DNA of 64,000 nt from the NCBI GenBank assembly GCA_963627465.1, contig CAVGBO010000002.1, forward strand, positions 7,133-71,132, read 5' to 3'. This DNA is from CAKUFA01 sp963627465. GTDB lineage: Bacteria; Bacillota; Clostridia; Christensenellales; Aristaeellaceae. The notes under the pieces were generated by a model. The model did not search any database. It saw nothing but the letters and a program-made list of their open reading frames with translations, and was not told where the DNA came from. How positions within the stretch are numbered: position 1 is the stretch's first letter; every line of letters begins with the position of its first letter. A program made the translations under genes and the position numbers. This document shows, piece after piece, positions 16,396 through 24,975 of this stretch.

Positions 16396-17874
16396 ATGAG
16401 TGACGACAAGCGCACACGGAAAAACTTGTGGATGTTCCCTCTTGGTACCATTGGGCGAGACATGATCTATGCCCTGTTCAACAGTTTTATTCTGACGTAT
16501 GTGCTCTTTACCAGAAGCCTGACGGCAGCCCAGCTGTCTGCCATTACCACCATCATGGTATGCGCCCGTGTCTTCGATGCCTTCAATGACCCCATTATGG
16601 GCAATATCATTGAGCGCACCCGCACCCGGTTCGGCAAATTTAAGCCTTGGCTGGTCATCGGTATTTTGCTGACCAGCGTTGTGGTCTATGTTGCCTTCAA
16701 CAGTACCCTGCAGGGTTGGGACTTCGTTATCCTTTTCGGCGTGGTGTACTTCATGTACTCCATCACCTTCACCATGCACGACATTTCCTACTGGGGCATG
16801 GTGGCCGCCCTCGGGTCGGATGAGGACACCCGGAATCGTTTCACATCCCGTGCCACTCTCTTTGCCGGCATCGGCACCACTGCCGCCAGCGTGTTCATTC
16901 CCCTGCTGACCACCGGTGCCTATGCCATCGGCGGCAACACCCAAACTGCCTATGGCCGTGTTGCCCTGTTCACCGCCCTGCTGGCACCGCTGCTGCTGTG
17001 CTTCACCATTTTCGGTGTTCAGGAAAATCGGGATGACATGGGGAAGAAGGCTCCTCCCATCAGCTTCAAGAAAATCATCACCACTGTAACGCAAAATGAT
17101 CAGCTGCTGTGGATCGCCCTGATCTTCCTGATTCAGCAGATCAGCAACGGCATCATTGCCGGCGGCATCGGTTCCACCTACATTTATCTGGACTTCGGCT
17201 ACCGGGGCGGATTGTATTCCCTGTTCACCATGATAGGCATGGCCGCCACCGCTTTCCTGATGATCTTCTACCCTGCCATTTCCCGGAAGATTCCCCGGAA
17301 GAAGCTGATGAACGTGATGATGGTCATTGCAGGCATCGGCTACGCCCTGCTGCTGCTAAGCGGATTGGCCATGGGGCAAAGCACCCTGAAATTCTGGCTT
17401 GTCACCACGGGCTACATGCTGTCCAATTTCGGCCAATACTGTTTCTACCTGATTATGATGATTTCCATCATCAACACAGTGGAATACAATGAGTACTGCC
17501 ACGGAGAGCGGGACGAAGCCATTATCGCTTCCCTCCGTCCCTTCCTGACCAAGCTGGCCTCCGCCATTGTTGCCGCCCTGACTTCCATCACCTATTTGAT
17601 CTTTGGCGTAACGACTTACACCAACCAGATTTCTGCCTTGGAACAGAAAGCCTCCCAGGGGCTGCTGGAAGAAGCCGCCAAGCTGGATGAGATTGATCAG
17701 GTGCTATCCCAGGTGCAGCACAGCCAGACCCGAGGTCTGCTGATCCTGATGTCCGTGCTGCCCTTTGTGCTGATGCTGATTTCCCATCTGCTGTACGCCA
17801 AGAAGTACAAGCTGGATGAGCAAGAATACAAGCGCATCTGTGATGAAGTAGCCAAGCGAAAGGCCAATGCCTGA
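16396..17874 (+). CDS. MFS sugar:cation symporter of the GPH (glycoside-pentoside-hexuronide) family
   Basis: A 492-aa membrane protein with about 12 predicted helices. DAFNDPIMGNIIERTRTRFG after helix 2 is the GPH signature, followed by KPWLVIG, and the central region matches MelB-like permeases. Such carriers import glycosides, pentoses or hexuronides with Na+ or H+. No glycosidase is adjacent, so the substrate is open. The start at 16396 follows GAAAGGGGC by 9 nt; the upstream extension in frame lies antisense to the FliB-like gene and is rejected. Monocistronic, with its own promoter and strong terminator. Confidence 0.9.
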   Translation: MSDDKRTRKNLWMFPLGTIGRDMIYALFNSFILTYVLFTRSLTAAQLSAITTIMVCARVFDAFNDPIMGNIIERTRTRFGKFKPWLVIGILLTSVVVYVAFNSTLQGWDFVILFGVVYFMYSITFTMHDISYWGMVAALGSDEDTRNRFTSRATLFAGIGTTAASVFIPLLTTGAYAIGGNTQTAYGRVALFTALLAPLLLCFTIFGVQENRDDMGKKAPPISFKKIITTVTQNDQLLWIALIFLIQQISNGIIAGGIGSTYIYLDFGYRGGLYSLFTMIGMAATAFLMIFYPAISRKIPRKKLMNVMMVIAGIGYALLLLSGLAMGQSTLKFWLVTTGYMLSNFGQYCFYLIMMISIINTVEYNEYCHGERDEAIIASLRPFLTKLASAIVAALTSITYLIFGVTTYTNQISALEQKASQGLLEEAAKLDEIDQVLSQVQHSQTRGLLILMSVLPFVLMLISHLLYAKKYKLDEQEYKRICDEVAKRKANA

Positions 17875-17886
17875 TTCTTTGATGGC

Positions 17887-17947
17887 AAAACGACGCCTTG
17901 GAGATTCTACCACCGTCCGGTGGAGAAAATCAAGGCGTCGTTTTTTT
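17887..17947. terminator. Strong bidirectional terminator with a branched stem
   Basis: AAAACGACGCCTTG pairs with CAAGGCGTCGTTTT; an inner CCACCG/CGGTGG hairpin sits in the loop. T runs lie on both outer sides, serving the transporter gene and the minus-strand PHP gene. Confidence 0.88.
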
Positions 17948-17966
17948 ACCGTCATAACCGGTTGCA

Positions 17967-18695
17967 TCATGCAAACAGGTCGTTCTTTTCCTTCAGGGCT
18001 TCCATGAGCGCATCCACAGAGCGATTGACCACCAACTCTTCCGGGAAGTGGGTCTTCTCCAGCATTTCCAGTGCATAGCGGTGACGCCGCACATCCGAAG
18101 CCACGTGGGCGTCGCTGCTGACCACCACCTTAGCACCGTACTGTGCACACTTTTCCAGCACCTGCACCGCATTGGCACGGGCGTTTTTCCGATAGCTGGT
18201 AGGCCGCACAGATGCTTCATTCAGCTCAATGAGCACCTTATGCGCCGCAGCCTGCCGAACCAGCTCGTCAAAGTCCACTTCATAGGTGCCGTCGTCCGGG
18301 TGACCGATCACATGCACCTTCGGATTGTCCATAGCCTTCACATAGGCACGGGTATTCTCCACCTTGGTGCCTGGATCAATGCACACATCGTGCAGGCTGG
18401 CAATGCCGTAATCAAGGGCACTGGCAAAGGTATCATCCAAGTCCACGGTACCGTTGAAGTCCAGGATGTTCAGTTCGCATCCGAAAAGGATCTTGACCCC
18501 CATGATTTCCCGGGGCAGGCACCGATTGGAGCGGAAATAATGCTTGCAGGCAGACCCCTCCATGGCCGGGCCATGGTCGGAGATGCCCAGCAGTGCCAAG
18601 CCCATGTTGCTGGCGGCCTGTACCATTTCGTAAATGGAATTATAAGCGTGTCCGCTGGCAATGGTATGGGTGTGAATGTCCAGTACGTCAAGCAT
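17967..18695 (-). CDS. PHP-domain phosphatase, YcdX type
   Basis: A 242-aa metal-dependent phosphatase. PHP motifs in order: DIHTHTIASGHAY, GISDHGPAM, a Glu in GCELNI, HDVCID, GHPDDGTYEVDF and SSDAHVASD. This set is the YcdX branch with a trinuclear metal site. The start at 18695 has GGAGGAGG upstream and overlaps the end of the glycerophosphodiesterase gene by 8 nt, so the two are translationally coupled. As last gene of the Ugp-like operon it may dephosphorylate a sugar or glycerol phosphate brought in by it; that is inference. Confidence 0.82.
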   Translation of the reverse strand: MLDVLDIHTHTIASGHAYNSIYEMVQAASNMGLALLGISDHGPAMEGSACKHYFRSNRCLPREIMGVKILFGCELNILDFNGTVDLDDTFASALDYGIASLHDVCIDPGTKVENTRAYVKAMDNPKVHVIGHPDDGTYEVDFDELVRQAAAHKVLIELNEASVRPTSYRKNARANAVQVLEKCAQYGAKVVVSSDAHVASDVRRHRYALEMLEKTHFPEELVVNRSVDALMEALKEKNDLFA

Positions 18696-19452
18696 GGGTC
18701 TTTGCCTCCTCCAGCAATTCCTGATACCAGCGTATTGCCTGATCGGGCGTATCGCTTTCAATCATGTCGCAGCCAAAGTCAAGGGCCAGCTTCAGCCGTT
18801 CCTTGCTGTTGATCACACTGCCGTCCACCAGATACCCTGCCTGATGAAGCTCCCGAACCAATTCAGGGCTCAGATTATCAATGAAGCACAGATAAATATC
18901 TGCCTCCATGTCCTTCATCAGTGCCGCCGGGTCTGCCGGCACATGGGGAACAATCAGCGCAATGTGAATGCGGCTGTCCAGCTCCCGCACGCGGCGCAGG
19001 ATCCAGTGATTGATGCCGAAAACCACGCATTCATCCATGAAGTCAACCTTCTGCAGTGCCTCCACGATGCGCTGTGCCAGAATCGGCATGTCGTGATGCA
19101 TTACGGCTTCCCGGCTCTTCACCTCCAGCAGCGCCGGCAGGTGATTCGCCTTGCACCAGGTCAGGGACTCCTCCAGGGTATCGATTTCGAAGGCTGCCTT
19201 CAGCTCCGCCACCGTATAGTCCCGGATATAGCCCTTCAGCGGCGTCCGGTCTCCCAGCTCCATATCATGGAAGATCACCGCCTGATGATCCTTGGTCAGC
19301 TGCACATCAATTTCGATGTAGTCCACCCCCATGGGCAGCACCTCAGCAAAGTTTGCGATGGTGTTTTCCCGTGTGGCAGATGCATGGCCTCGATGACCGC
19401 CGATCCACAGCCGATGGGGTGCATCGGCTCGGATGCTGTTAAAGTAATTCAT
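18688..19452 (-). CDS. ugpQ: Glycerophosphodiester phosphodiesterase
   Basis: A 254-aa cytoplasmic GDPD TIM-barrel enzyme that splits glycerophosphodiesters into glycerol 3-phosphate and an alcohol. Catalytic features: GGHRGHASATRENT (His and Arg), YIEIDVQLTKDHQAVIFHD (Glu/Asp metal ligands and second catalytic His) and LEVK. No signal peptide, so it acts on imported substrates. The ATG overlaps the stop of the ATPase gene by one base. Its place behind ugpC matches Ugp systems of other bacteria and argues that the operon takes up glycerophosphodiesters. Confidence 0.9.
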   Translation of the reverse strand: MNYFNSIRADAPHRLWIGGHRGHASATRENTIANFAEVLPMGVDYIEIDVQLTKDHQAVIFHDMELGDRTPLKGYIRDYTVAELKAAFEIDTLEESLTWCKANHLPALLEVKSREAVMHHDMPILAQRIVEALQKVDFMDECVVFGINHWILRRVRELDSRIHIALIVPHVPADPAALMKDMEADIYLCFIDNLSPELVRELHQAGYLVDGSVINSKERLKLALDFGCDMIESDTPDQAIRWYQELLEEAKTHA

Positions 19453-20567
19453 TACACATTCTCCAATGCAATGTTGACGCCGCTCTCCGTGTCAAAGATG
19501 TTATACACGCCCGTCATGGTCAGGTACACATAGGGTTTGTCGCTGCGGGTAATGGCACGGTAACGCTCAAACTTTTCGTGGCTTTCCGGCACCGTAACCC
19601 GAACGAAGCTATCCCCTACCATGCCGGAGACCAGCAGCTCCTTGCCCAGGTTTTCCACGATTTGCAGCCGCATTTCCATGGACTGGGGCGCCTTTTCTTC
19701 ATTGACCCCCAGCAGATGGCTACGGACACCGATCTTCACTGCATGACCGGCAAAGTGCTTGCCGCCCTGCTGCATGTTTGTCGGCAATGCCAGGTCAAAG
19801 CCCTGACCCACAACCCGGCTTCCGTCAGCAGACAGCGCCGCGTCAATGAAGTTCATGGGAGGATTGCCCATGAACTTGGCCACAAACAGGTTTGCCGGAT
19901 AGTGGTACAGCCGCTCAGGAGTATCGTACTGCTGAATCCGGCCGTTATCCAGAATGGCAATCTTATCGGCAATGGCCATGGCCTCTTCCTGATCATGGGT
20001 CACGATGATGGAAGTAATGCCCGTCTCCTGCTGCACCCGGCGGATTTCGTCACGGATTTCGATCTTCAGCCGTGCATCCAGGTTGCTCATAGGCTCGTCC
20101 AGCAGGAGCACATCCGGCTCTTTCACCAGTGCACGTGCCATGGAGACACGCTGCTGCTGGCCGCCGGAAAGCTGGGTAGGCTTCCGATCCAGCAAATACT
20201 CGATTTGCAGCATCTGGGCAACCTTCCGTGCCTTGGCGTACCGCTCTTCCTTCTTCATGCCCTTTTGCTTCAGGGGGAAGGCAATGTTGTCAATCACCTT
20301 CAGGTGGGGATACAGGGCATAGGACTGGAACACCATGCCGATGTTCCGATCCTTGGGCTGAAGATGGGTCACATCCTTGTCCCCAAAGAAGATCTTGCCG
20401 GAGGTAGGCTCCAGCAGGCCTGCCAGGCAGTTCAGCGTGGTGGTTTTGCCGCAGCCGGAGGGACCCAGCAGCGCCACAAAGGAGGAATCCTCAAACACCA
20501 GATCAATGCCATCCAGTGCAACGGTCTTTGCGTCGTATTCCTTGCGAAGATTTTCAATGCGAATCAT
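19452..20567 (-). CDS. ugpC: ABC transporter ATP-binding protein (UgpC/MalK type)
   Basis: A 371-aa ATPase of the CUT1 importer family. Walker A GPSGCGKTT, Q-loop MVFQSYALYPH, signature LSGGQQQR, Walker B VLLLDEPMSNLD and H-loop VTHDQEEA are complete. The C-terminal 130 residues form the OB-type regulatory domain typical of MalK/UgpC. It overlaps the permease gene upstream by 4 nt (ATGA) and the phosphodiesterase downstream by 1 nt. Confidence 0.92.
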   Translation of the reverse strand: MIRIENLRKEYDAKTVALDGIDLVFEDSSFVALLGPSGCGKTTTLNCLAGLLEPTSGKIFFGDKDVTHLQPKDRNIGMVFQSYALYPHLKVIDNIAFPLKQKGMKKEERYAKARKVAQMLQIEYLLDRKPTQLSGGQQQRVSMARALVKEPDVLLLDEPMSNLDARLKIEIRDEIRRVQQETGITSIIVTHDQEEAMAIADKIAILDNGRIQQYDTPERLYHYPANLFVAKFMGNPPMNFIDAALSADGSRVVGQGFDLALPTNMQQGGKHFAGHAVKIGVRSHLLGVNEEKAPQSMEMRLQIVENLGKELLVSGMVGDSFVRVTVPESHEKFERYRAITRSDKPYVYLTMTGVYNIFDTESGVNIALENV

Positions 20568-21418
20568 ATGCCTTTACCTCCGGAGAATCCGCCCTTCATA
20601 AGCGATTTTTGGGAAATGACGAAGAACACCAGCACCGGCAGCATGTAAATCAGTGCCATAGCAGAGAACACGCCGTAGTCGGCAATCATCTGATCATTCA
20701 TGCTCAGGCTGCGCAGGTAGGTGGCCATCACAGGCACCTTGCTGGTAAAGATCAGGGTGTTAAACAGCAGGTAGTTCGACCATGCGCTCATAAAAGCGAA
20801 CATGCTGATGGAGGCAATGCCCGGCTTCACCAGATGGATAATCACCTGGAAAAAGGCAGTAAGCTTGTTGCAGCCGTCCACCAGAGCGGAGTTTTCAATA
20901 TCCCGGGGGATGTCATTGAAGAAGTTGCGGATAATGAAGGTAGAGCCGGGCAGGCGCAGCGCAATGGCCACCAGCACCACACCGGCCAGGGTGTTCAGCA
21001 GCTTCACGTACATCAGCACATACAGAATGCCGATCAGCAGCAGCACACCAGGAAACAGGCGGAGGATCAACAGCATTTTCTGCAGGAAGTTTCTGCCCGT
21101 AAACCGCATACGGGACAGGGCGTAGCCAGCCATCAGGCTGACCACCACCTCGCACAGGGTTACAATCACTGTAAACAGCACCGTATTGCCGAAAGCCGGT
21201 CCCATGGCAGGCACGGTATACTGACCCATCACAATGGTCTCATAGAGGAAGCGGAAATTCTCCAAGGAGAAATGTCCGTCCACAGAGAAGGCCTGAATAA
21301 AGAAGGAAACGTAGATGATGAGAATGGGCAGGCACAGCAGGATCATCACGCCGATGGCGATATGCTCCTTGCGCATTTCGTAGCTGGGGCGTGCTTCATC
21401 ATGCTTCCGCTTAAGCAT
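20564..21418 (-). CDS. ugpE: ABC transporter permease, MalG/UgpE type
   Basis: A 284-aa inner-membrane protein with about six helices. The ATPase-docking EAA loop appears as ENSALVDGCNKLTAFFQVI. The gene overlaps the other permease by 8 nt and the ATPase by 4 nt. It pairs with the product of 21411-22301 to form the channel. Confidence 0.88.
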   Translation of the reverse strand: MLKRKHDEARPSYEMRKEHIAIGVMILLCLPILIIYVSFFIQAFSVDGHFSLENFRFLYETIVMGQYTVPAMGPAFGNTVLFTVIVTLCEVVVSLMAGYALSRMRFTGRNFLQKMLLILRLFPGVLLLIGILYVLMYVKLLNTLAGVVLVAIALRLPGSTFIIRNFFNDIPRDIENSALVDGCNKLTAFFQVIIHLVKPGIASISMFAFMSAWSNYLLFNTLIFTSKVPVMATYLRSLSMNDQMIADYGVFSAMALIYMLPVLVFFVISQKSLMKGGFSGGKGI

Positions 21419-22301
21419 CGGCGTTCCTCCTCTCCATGCGTGCGTTCACAATGCTGATGGCAATCATCAACACCAGCACCACCAGAATCAGGATCAAGGA
21501 AATGGCAGCGCCGTAGCCGTACTTGCCATCGATGAAGGCCTTGTGATAGGCAGACAGTGCCCAAGTTTCACTTGCCTTGCCGGGGCCGCCGTCGGTAATC
21601 AGCAGGATGGTCACGTAGTCCGTCAGCAGTCCCAAGGTTTCCCACAGGGCGATGAACATGACGTGAAAGCGCAGGTTGGGCAGGATAATGGACTTCACAA
21701 TCTCCCATTCCCGTGCACCGTCCACCCGGGCAGCCTTGAACTGATTTTCCGGAATGGATTTGATGGCACTGGAGAAGATAATGGTGCCGTAGGCAATGCT
21801 GGTCAGCAGCTTTGCGCAGATAACCACCTGCATGGGATACTTAGCAATCCAGTTCACCGGCGTATCCGTTCCTGTCAGTCCCATGAACAGCTTGTTCAAG
21901 AAGCCATCCGCCGTAGAGCTGAGCAGCCACACCCACAGCACGGAATACACCACCGCCGGAGTAATCATGGGAATCATCAGAATCCCCTTGAACAGGCTGG
22001 ATGACCGCTCCGACTTGATAAAGTAGGTGGTCATGATGGCGAAAAACAGGTCAATGATCAGCGTGCCGGTAATGCAGACGCCCACATAGATCAGCGTGTT
22101 GACAATGATGGTAGGGGTATTGGGATCCAGGAACACCCGGCGGAAGTTCTTAATGCCCACAAAGCTCCACTCAAAGGTCTTGTCCAGCCCGGTAAATGCC
22201 ATAACTACCGTCAGAATTGCCGGCAGAATGTATAGCAGCGTTACCAGTACCAGAAAAGGCGTGAGGAAAGCGTAAGCCTGCAGATTATTCTTTCGCTTCA
22301 T
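21411..22301 (-). CDS. ugpA: ABC transporter permease, MalF/UgpA type
   Basis: A 296-aa inner-membrane protein with six helices. Its EAA loop is visible as FKAARVDGAREWEIVKSIILP, and the N-terminal motif AYAFLTPFLVLVTLLYILPA is typical for UgpA. It follows the solute-binding protein gene across a hairpin (22330-22376), which fits lower expression of the permeases than of the binding protein. Confidence 0.88.
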   Translation of the reverse strand: MKRKNNLQAYAFLTPFLVLVTLLYILPAILTVVMAFTGLDKTFEWSFVGIKNFRRVFLDPNTPTIIVNTLIYVGVCITGTLIIDLFFAIMTTYFIKSERSSSLFKGILMIPMITPAVVYSVLWVWLLSSTADGFLNKLFMGLTGTDTPVNWIAKYPMQVVICAKLLTSIAYGTIIFSSAIKSIPENQFKAARVDGAREWEIVKSIILPNLRFHVMFIALWETLGLLTDYVTILLITDGGPGKASETWALSAYHKAFIDGKYGYGAAISLILILVVLVLMIAISIVNARMERRNADA

Positions 22302-22329
22302 CGTCTCTCATCCTTCAATAAAAACGCAA

Positions 22330-22376
22330 GACCGCCACTGAACAATTCGGACGCACCGAAAAATTCAGTGGCGGTC
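22330..22376 (-). terminator. Intercistronic hairpin between binding protein and permease genes
   Basis: GACCGCCACTGAA (22330-22342) pairs perfectly with TTCAGTGGCGGTC (22364-22376); an inner TTCGG/CCGAA pair caps it. On the minus strand it is followed by TTGCGTTTTTA. It probably allows partial read-through and protects the upstream message. Confidence 0.75.
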
Positions 22377-22395
22377 GCTTCAGTCAGCTACCGAA

Positions 22396-23721
22396 TCACT
22401 CGAAAGAGATTTCGTCCTCGTCCAGATTCAGCTCCAGCTGCACCTTCATGTTGGCCGTTGCTTCTTCAGGGGTGATCTGACCCAGCTCCAGCTGCACGAT
22501 GTTGTTGTGCAGTTCGCTGGTGTAGGTGCTCAGGCCGTCGATGGAGGGCACGGTCACCGCATAGTCAGCCATGTAGGTGGTGTTGGCCACGATGGGGTTG
22601 GTGGTGATGGCTTCCAGCTCGTTAGCAGCCTTCACAGAGGACAGGGTGAAGATGGTGCTTGCGTGGTTGGCCAGCAGGTCGTAGGAATTGTTGGCCAGCT
22701 CAGCCAGCAGATCCTTGCAGACTTCAGGATACTTGGTGTTGGCATTGATGGCCATGCCCTGAGGAGCAGCCACCACGAAGGCCTTTTCATTGTACTGGGA
22801 GGCAGGGAACATCATAAAGGCCACGTCCTTGGCAAAGGTCTCAGGATCCTTTTCCACAGCGGCAGCCACATAGGTGGAAGAATAGATGGGTCCGTAGTAG
22901 GCGAAGCAGGAACCGTCACCAGCCATGGTGTTGATGGCAGGCCAGCCCTGCTGGCTCAGGTCGTGAGGAGTGATTTCCAGGGTGTTGGCAGCGTCATAGA
23001 TGAACTGGAAGAAGCGGAGCACACCGGCTTCATCGAAGACCAACTTGCCGTTTTCATCATAGTAGCGTCCGCCCAAGGTCTGCAGAACGTCCAAGAAGTC
23101 GTTGCCGGCACCGGGACGGTGAGCCAGACCCCAAGTGCAGGCGCCTGCGTTCTTCACGTCAGCGCACAGCTGCACAAAATCTTCCCAAGTGAATTCACCG
23201 GCAGCCACCTTGGCGGGCAGTGCTTCTGCCTCTTCCAGGGTCCAGCCGTAGTTCACCAGCACCTGCTTGTTGTAATAAATCACGCGCACAGGCAGGTCGA
23301 AAGGCATAGCATAGGTCACGCCATCCACCGTATAGGCGTTGAATGCGCCATCAACGAAAGCATCGGTGTTCAGCTCGCTGATGTCCAGCAGCATGCCGAC
23401 AGCCGCCATGGTGGGCACATCGCTAACAGAGAAGATGTCAGGGCAGTCGCCGTTCTTGTAGGCGAAGATCAGGTTCTGGGTGTACTCGGTCCAGCTAATG
23501 CGCTGATAGTCCGTTTCGAACTCGATCTTGATATCCTTGCCTTCAGCAGCATAACGCTCGTTCAGGCGCTCAGCCGCTTCAATCACGGAATTGGGGATGG
23601 TCACAAAGTCATAGTTGTGAGCGATCTTCAAGGTAATCGTCTCAGCAGAAGCGGAAGCGCAAATGCCAAGGGTCAGTACCAAGGCCAGAAGAAGGGAAAC
23701 CAGCTTAGAACCCTTTTTCAT
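22396..23721 (-). CDS. Extracellular solute-binding protein of the Ugp-like ABC importer
   Basis: A 441-aa secreted family 1 binding protein. The signal peptide is MKKGSKLVSLLLALVLTLGI, cleaved near ASASA. There is no lipobox Cys after it, so lipid anchoring is not evident. The start at 23721 has GGAGGATT upstream. As the first gene of the operon it sets the specificity. Ugp association with a glycerophosphodiesterase points to glycerol 3-phosphate or its diesters, though family 1 proteins mostly bind sugars. The promoter at 23761-23789 is an exact consensus overlapped by a palindrome. Confidence 0.88.
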   Translation of the reverse strand: MKKGSKLVSLLLALVLTLGICASASAETITLKIAHNYDFVTIPNSVIEAAERLNERYAAEGKDIKIEFETDYQRISWTEYTQNLIFAYKNGDCPDIFSVSDVPTMAAVGMLLDISELNTDAFVDGAFNAYTVDGVTYAMPFDLPVRVIYYNKQVLVNYGWTLEEAEALPAKVAAGEFTWEDFVQLCADVKNAGACTWGLAHRPGAGNDFLDVLQTLGGRYYDENGKLVFDEAGVLRFFQFIYDAANTLEITPHDLSQQGWPAINTMAGDGSCFAYYGPIYSSTYVAAAVEKDPETFAKDVAFMMFPASQYNEKAFVVAAPQGMAINANTKYPEVCKDLLAELANNSYDLLANHASTIFTLSSVKAANELEAITTNPIVANTTYMADYAVTVPSIDGLSTYTSELHNNIVQLELGQITPEEATANMKVQLELNLDEDEISFE

Positions 23722-23760
23722 TTCGGAATCCTCCCTGTATTTGTTCATGAGCCGTTCACA

Positions 23761-23789
23761 ATTATAGACACGTCATGAACGATTGTCAA
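23761..23789 (-). promoter_or_regulatory. Consensus promoter of the Ugp-like operon
   Basis: On the minus strand TTGACA (23789-23784), 17-bp spacer, TATAAT (23766-23761). Confidence 0.88.
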
Positions 23790-23794
23790 CCGTT
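23778..23794. promoter_or_regulatory. Candidate operator over the -35 box of the Ugp-like operon
   Basis: AACGATTGTCAACCGTT is a near-perfect 17-bp palindrome (AACGRTTGWCAAYCGTT) that covers the -35 box. A bound repressor would block the promoter. The regulator is not identifiable from the window. Confidence 0.55.
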
Positions 23795-23868
23795 TTACAG
23801 AATCGTTTGCTTTTTAACGGGATGAACAAAGAATTTCCCATGGTAATGTTTGAAAAGCGAAAATATCA

Positions 23869-23897
23869 TGGACATTTTCCGTCAGCTGCGTTATCAT
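23869..23897 (+). promoter_or_regulatory. Candidate promoter of the aldo/keto reductase gene
   Basis: TGGACA (23869-23874), 17 bp, TATCAT (23892-23897). Confidence 0.55.
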
Positions 23898-23932
23898 AAA
23901 GGCAACCAAATTCGGGAGGTGGAATGATTCCA

Positions 23933-24922
23933 ATGGACTATATTCCTGCACCTGATCGTTATGATACCATGACCTATCGTCGCTGCGGCAACAGCGGTGT
24001 CATGCTGCCGGCCATTTCCCTAGGACTGTGGCATAATTTCGGCAACATCACCCCCTTCGGTGTACAGCAGAGTCTGCTGCGCACTGCCTTCGACAACGGC
24101 ATCACTCACTTTGACCTGGCCAACAACTACGGCCCGCCCTATGGGGAAGCGGAGCGGAACTTCGGCATCCATATGGATCGGGACTGGCACACCCACCGGG
24201 ATGAGCTGTTCATTTCCACCAAGGCCGGCTACGATATGTGGCAGGGGCCTTATGGGGATCACGGCAGCCGCAAGTACCTGATCTCCAGCCTGGATCAGTC
24301 TCTGAAGCGGATGCATGTAGACTATGTGGATGTGTTCTATCATCACCGTCCCGACCCCGATACTCCTATTGAGGAGACTATGGGTGCACTGGATCAAATT
24401 GTCCGCAGCGGCAAGGCGCTGTATGTGGGCATCTCCAACTACAAGCCAGAGCAGGCGCAGAAGGCCATTGAGGTACTCCGTGACCTGGGCACCCCCTGCC
24501 TGATTGAGCAGCCCAGCTACTCCATGCTGAACCGCTGGATCGAGGACGGCCTGACGGATGTGCTCCGCAAGGAAAAGGTTGGCTGCATCGTCTTTGCGCC
24601 CCTGCAAAATGGTCTGCTGACCGGCAAGTACCTGAACGGCATTCCTGCCGATTCCCGTGCTGCTCATGACCCCCGGTATCTGAAGCCGGATGCCATCACG
24701 CCGGAAAAGCTGGAGAAGATCGCCAAGCTGAACGAAATCGCCGTAGCCCGTGGACAAAAGCTTGCCCAGATGGCACTGTCCTGGGTGCTCCGTGACCCGG
24801 TGGTAACCTCCGCCCTCATCGGTGCCAGCCGTCCGGAACAGATTACAGAAAACCTGCAGGCTCTGCAGGCCGCTCCCTTCAGTGAAGAAGAACTAAAGAA
24901 GATCGATGAAATCCTGAAGTAA
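23933..24922 (+). CDS. Aldo/keto reductase, YghZ (glyceraldehyde 3-phosphate reductase) type
   Basis: A 329-aa NADPH-dependent reductase. The catalytic tetrad is Asp61 and Tyr66 (HFDLANNYGPPYG), Lys97 (STKAG) and His137 (FYHHRPD). Features such as YGPPYGEAE and the long loop QGPYGDHGSRKYL mark the YghZ/Gpr subgroup, which detoxifies aldehydes and methylglyoxal and matches potassium-channel beta subunits. The ATG at 23933 is preferred to 23924 because relatives begin M-x-Y-x-P and the GGGAGGTGG site is better spaced for it. Single gene, with its own promoter and terminator, facing away from the Ugp operon. Confidence 0.87.
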   Translation: MDYIPAPDRYDTMTYRRCGNSGVMLPAISLGLWHNFGNITPFGVQQSLLRTAFDNGITHFDLANNYGPPYGEAERNFGIHMDRDWHTHRDELFISTKAGYDMWQGPYGDHGSRKYLISSLDQSLKRMHVDYVDVFYHHRPDPDTPIEETMGALDQIVRSGKALYVGISNYKPEQAQKAIEVLRDLGTPCLIEQPSYSMLNRWIEDGLTDVLRKEKVGCIVFAPLQNGLLTGKYLNGIPADSRAAHDPRYLKPDAITPEKLEKIAKLNEIAVARGQKLAQMALSWVLRDPVVTSALIGASRPEQITENLQALQAAPFSEEELKKIDEILK

Positions 24923-24928
24923 CAAGAA

Positions 24929-24975
24929 CGCCTCACGGTCAAGCAGCTTTCTGCTTCATCGTGAGGCGATTTTTA
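24929..24975. terminator. Convergent terminator between the reductase and hom
   Basis: CGCCTCACG (24929-24937) pairs with CGTGAGGCG (24960-24968), then ATTTTTA. An inner AAGCAG/CTGCTT hairpin sits in the loop. It overlaps the hom stop. Confidence 0.75.
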
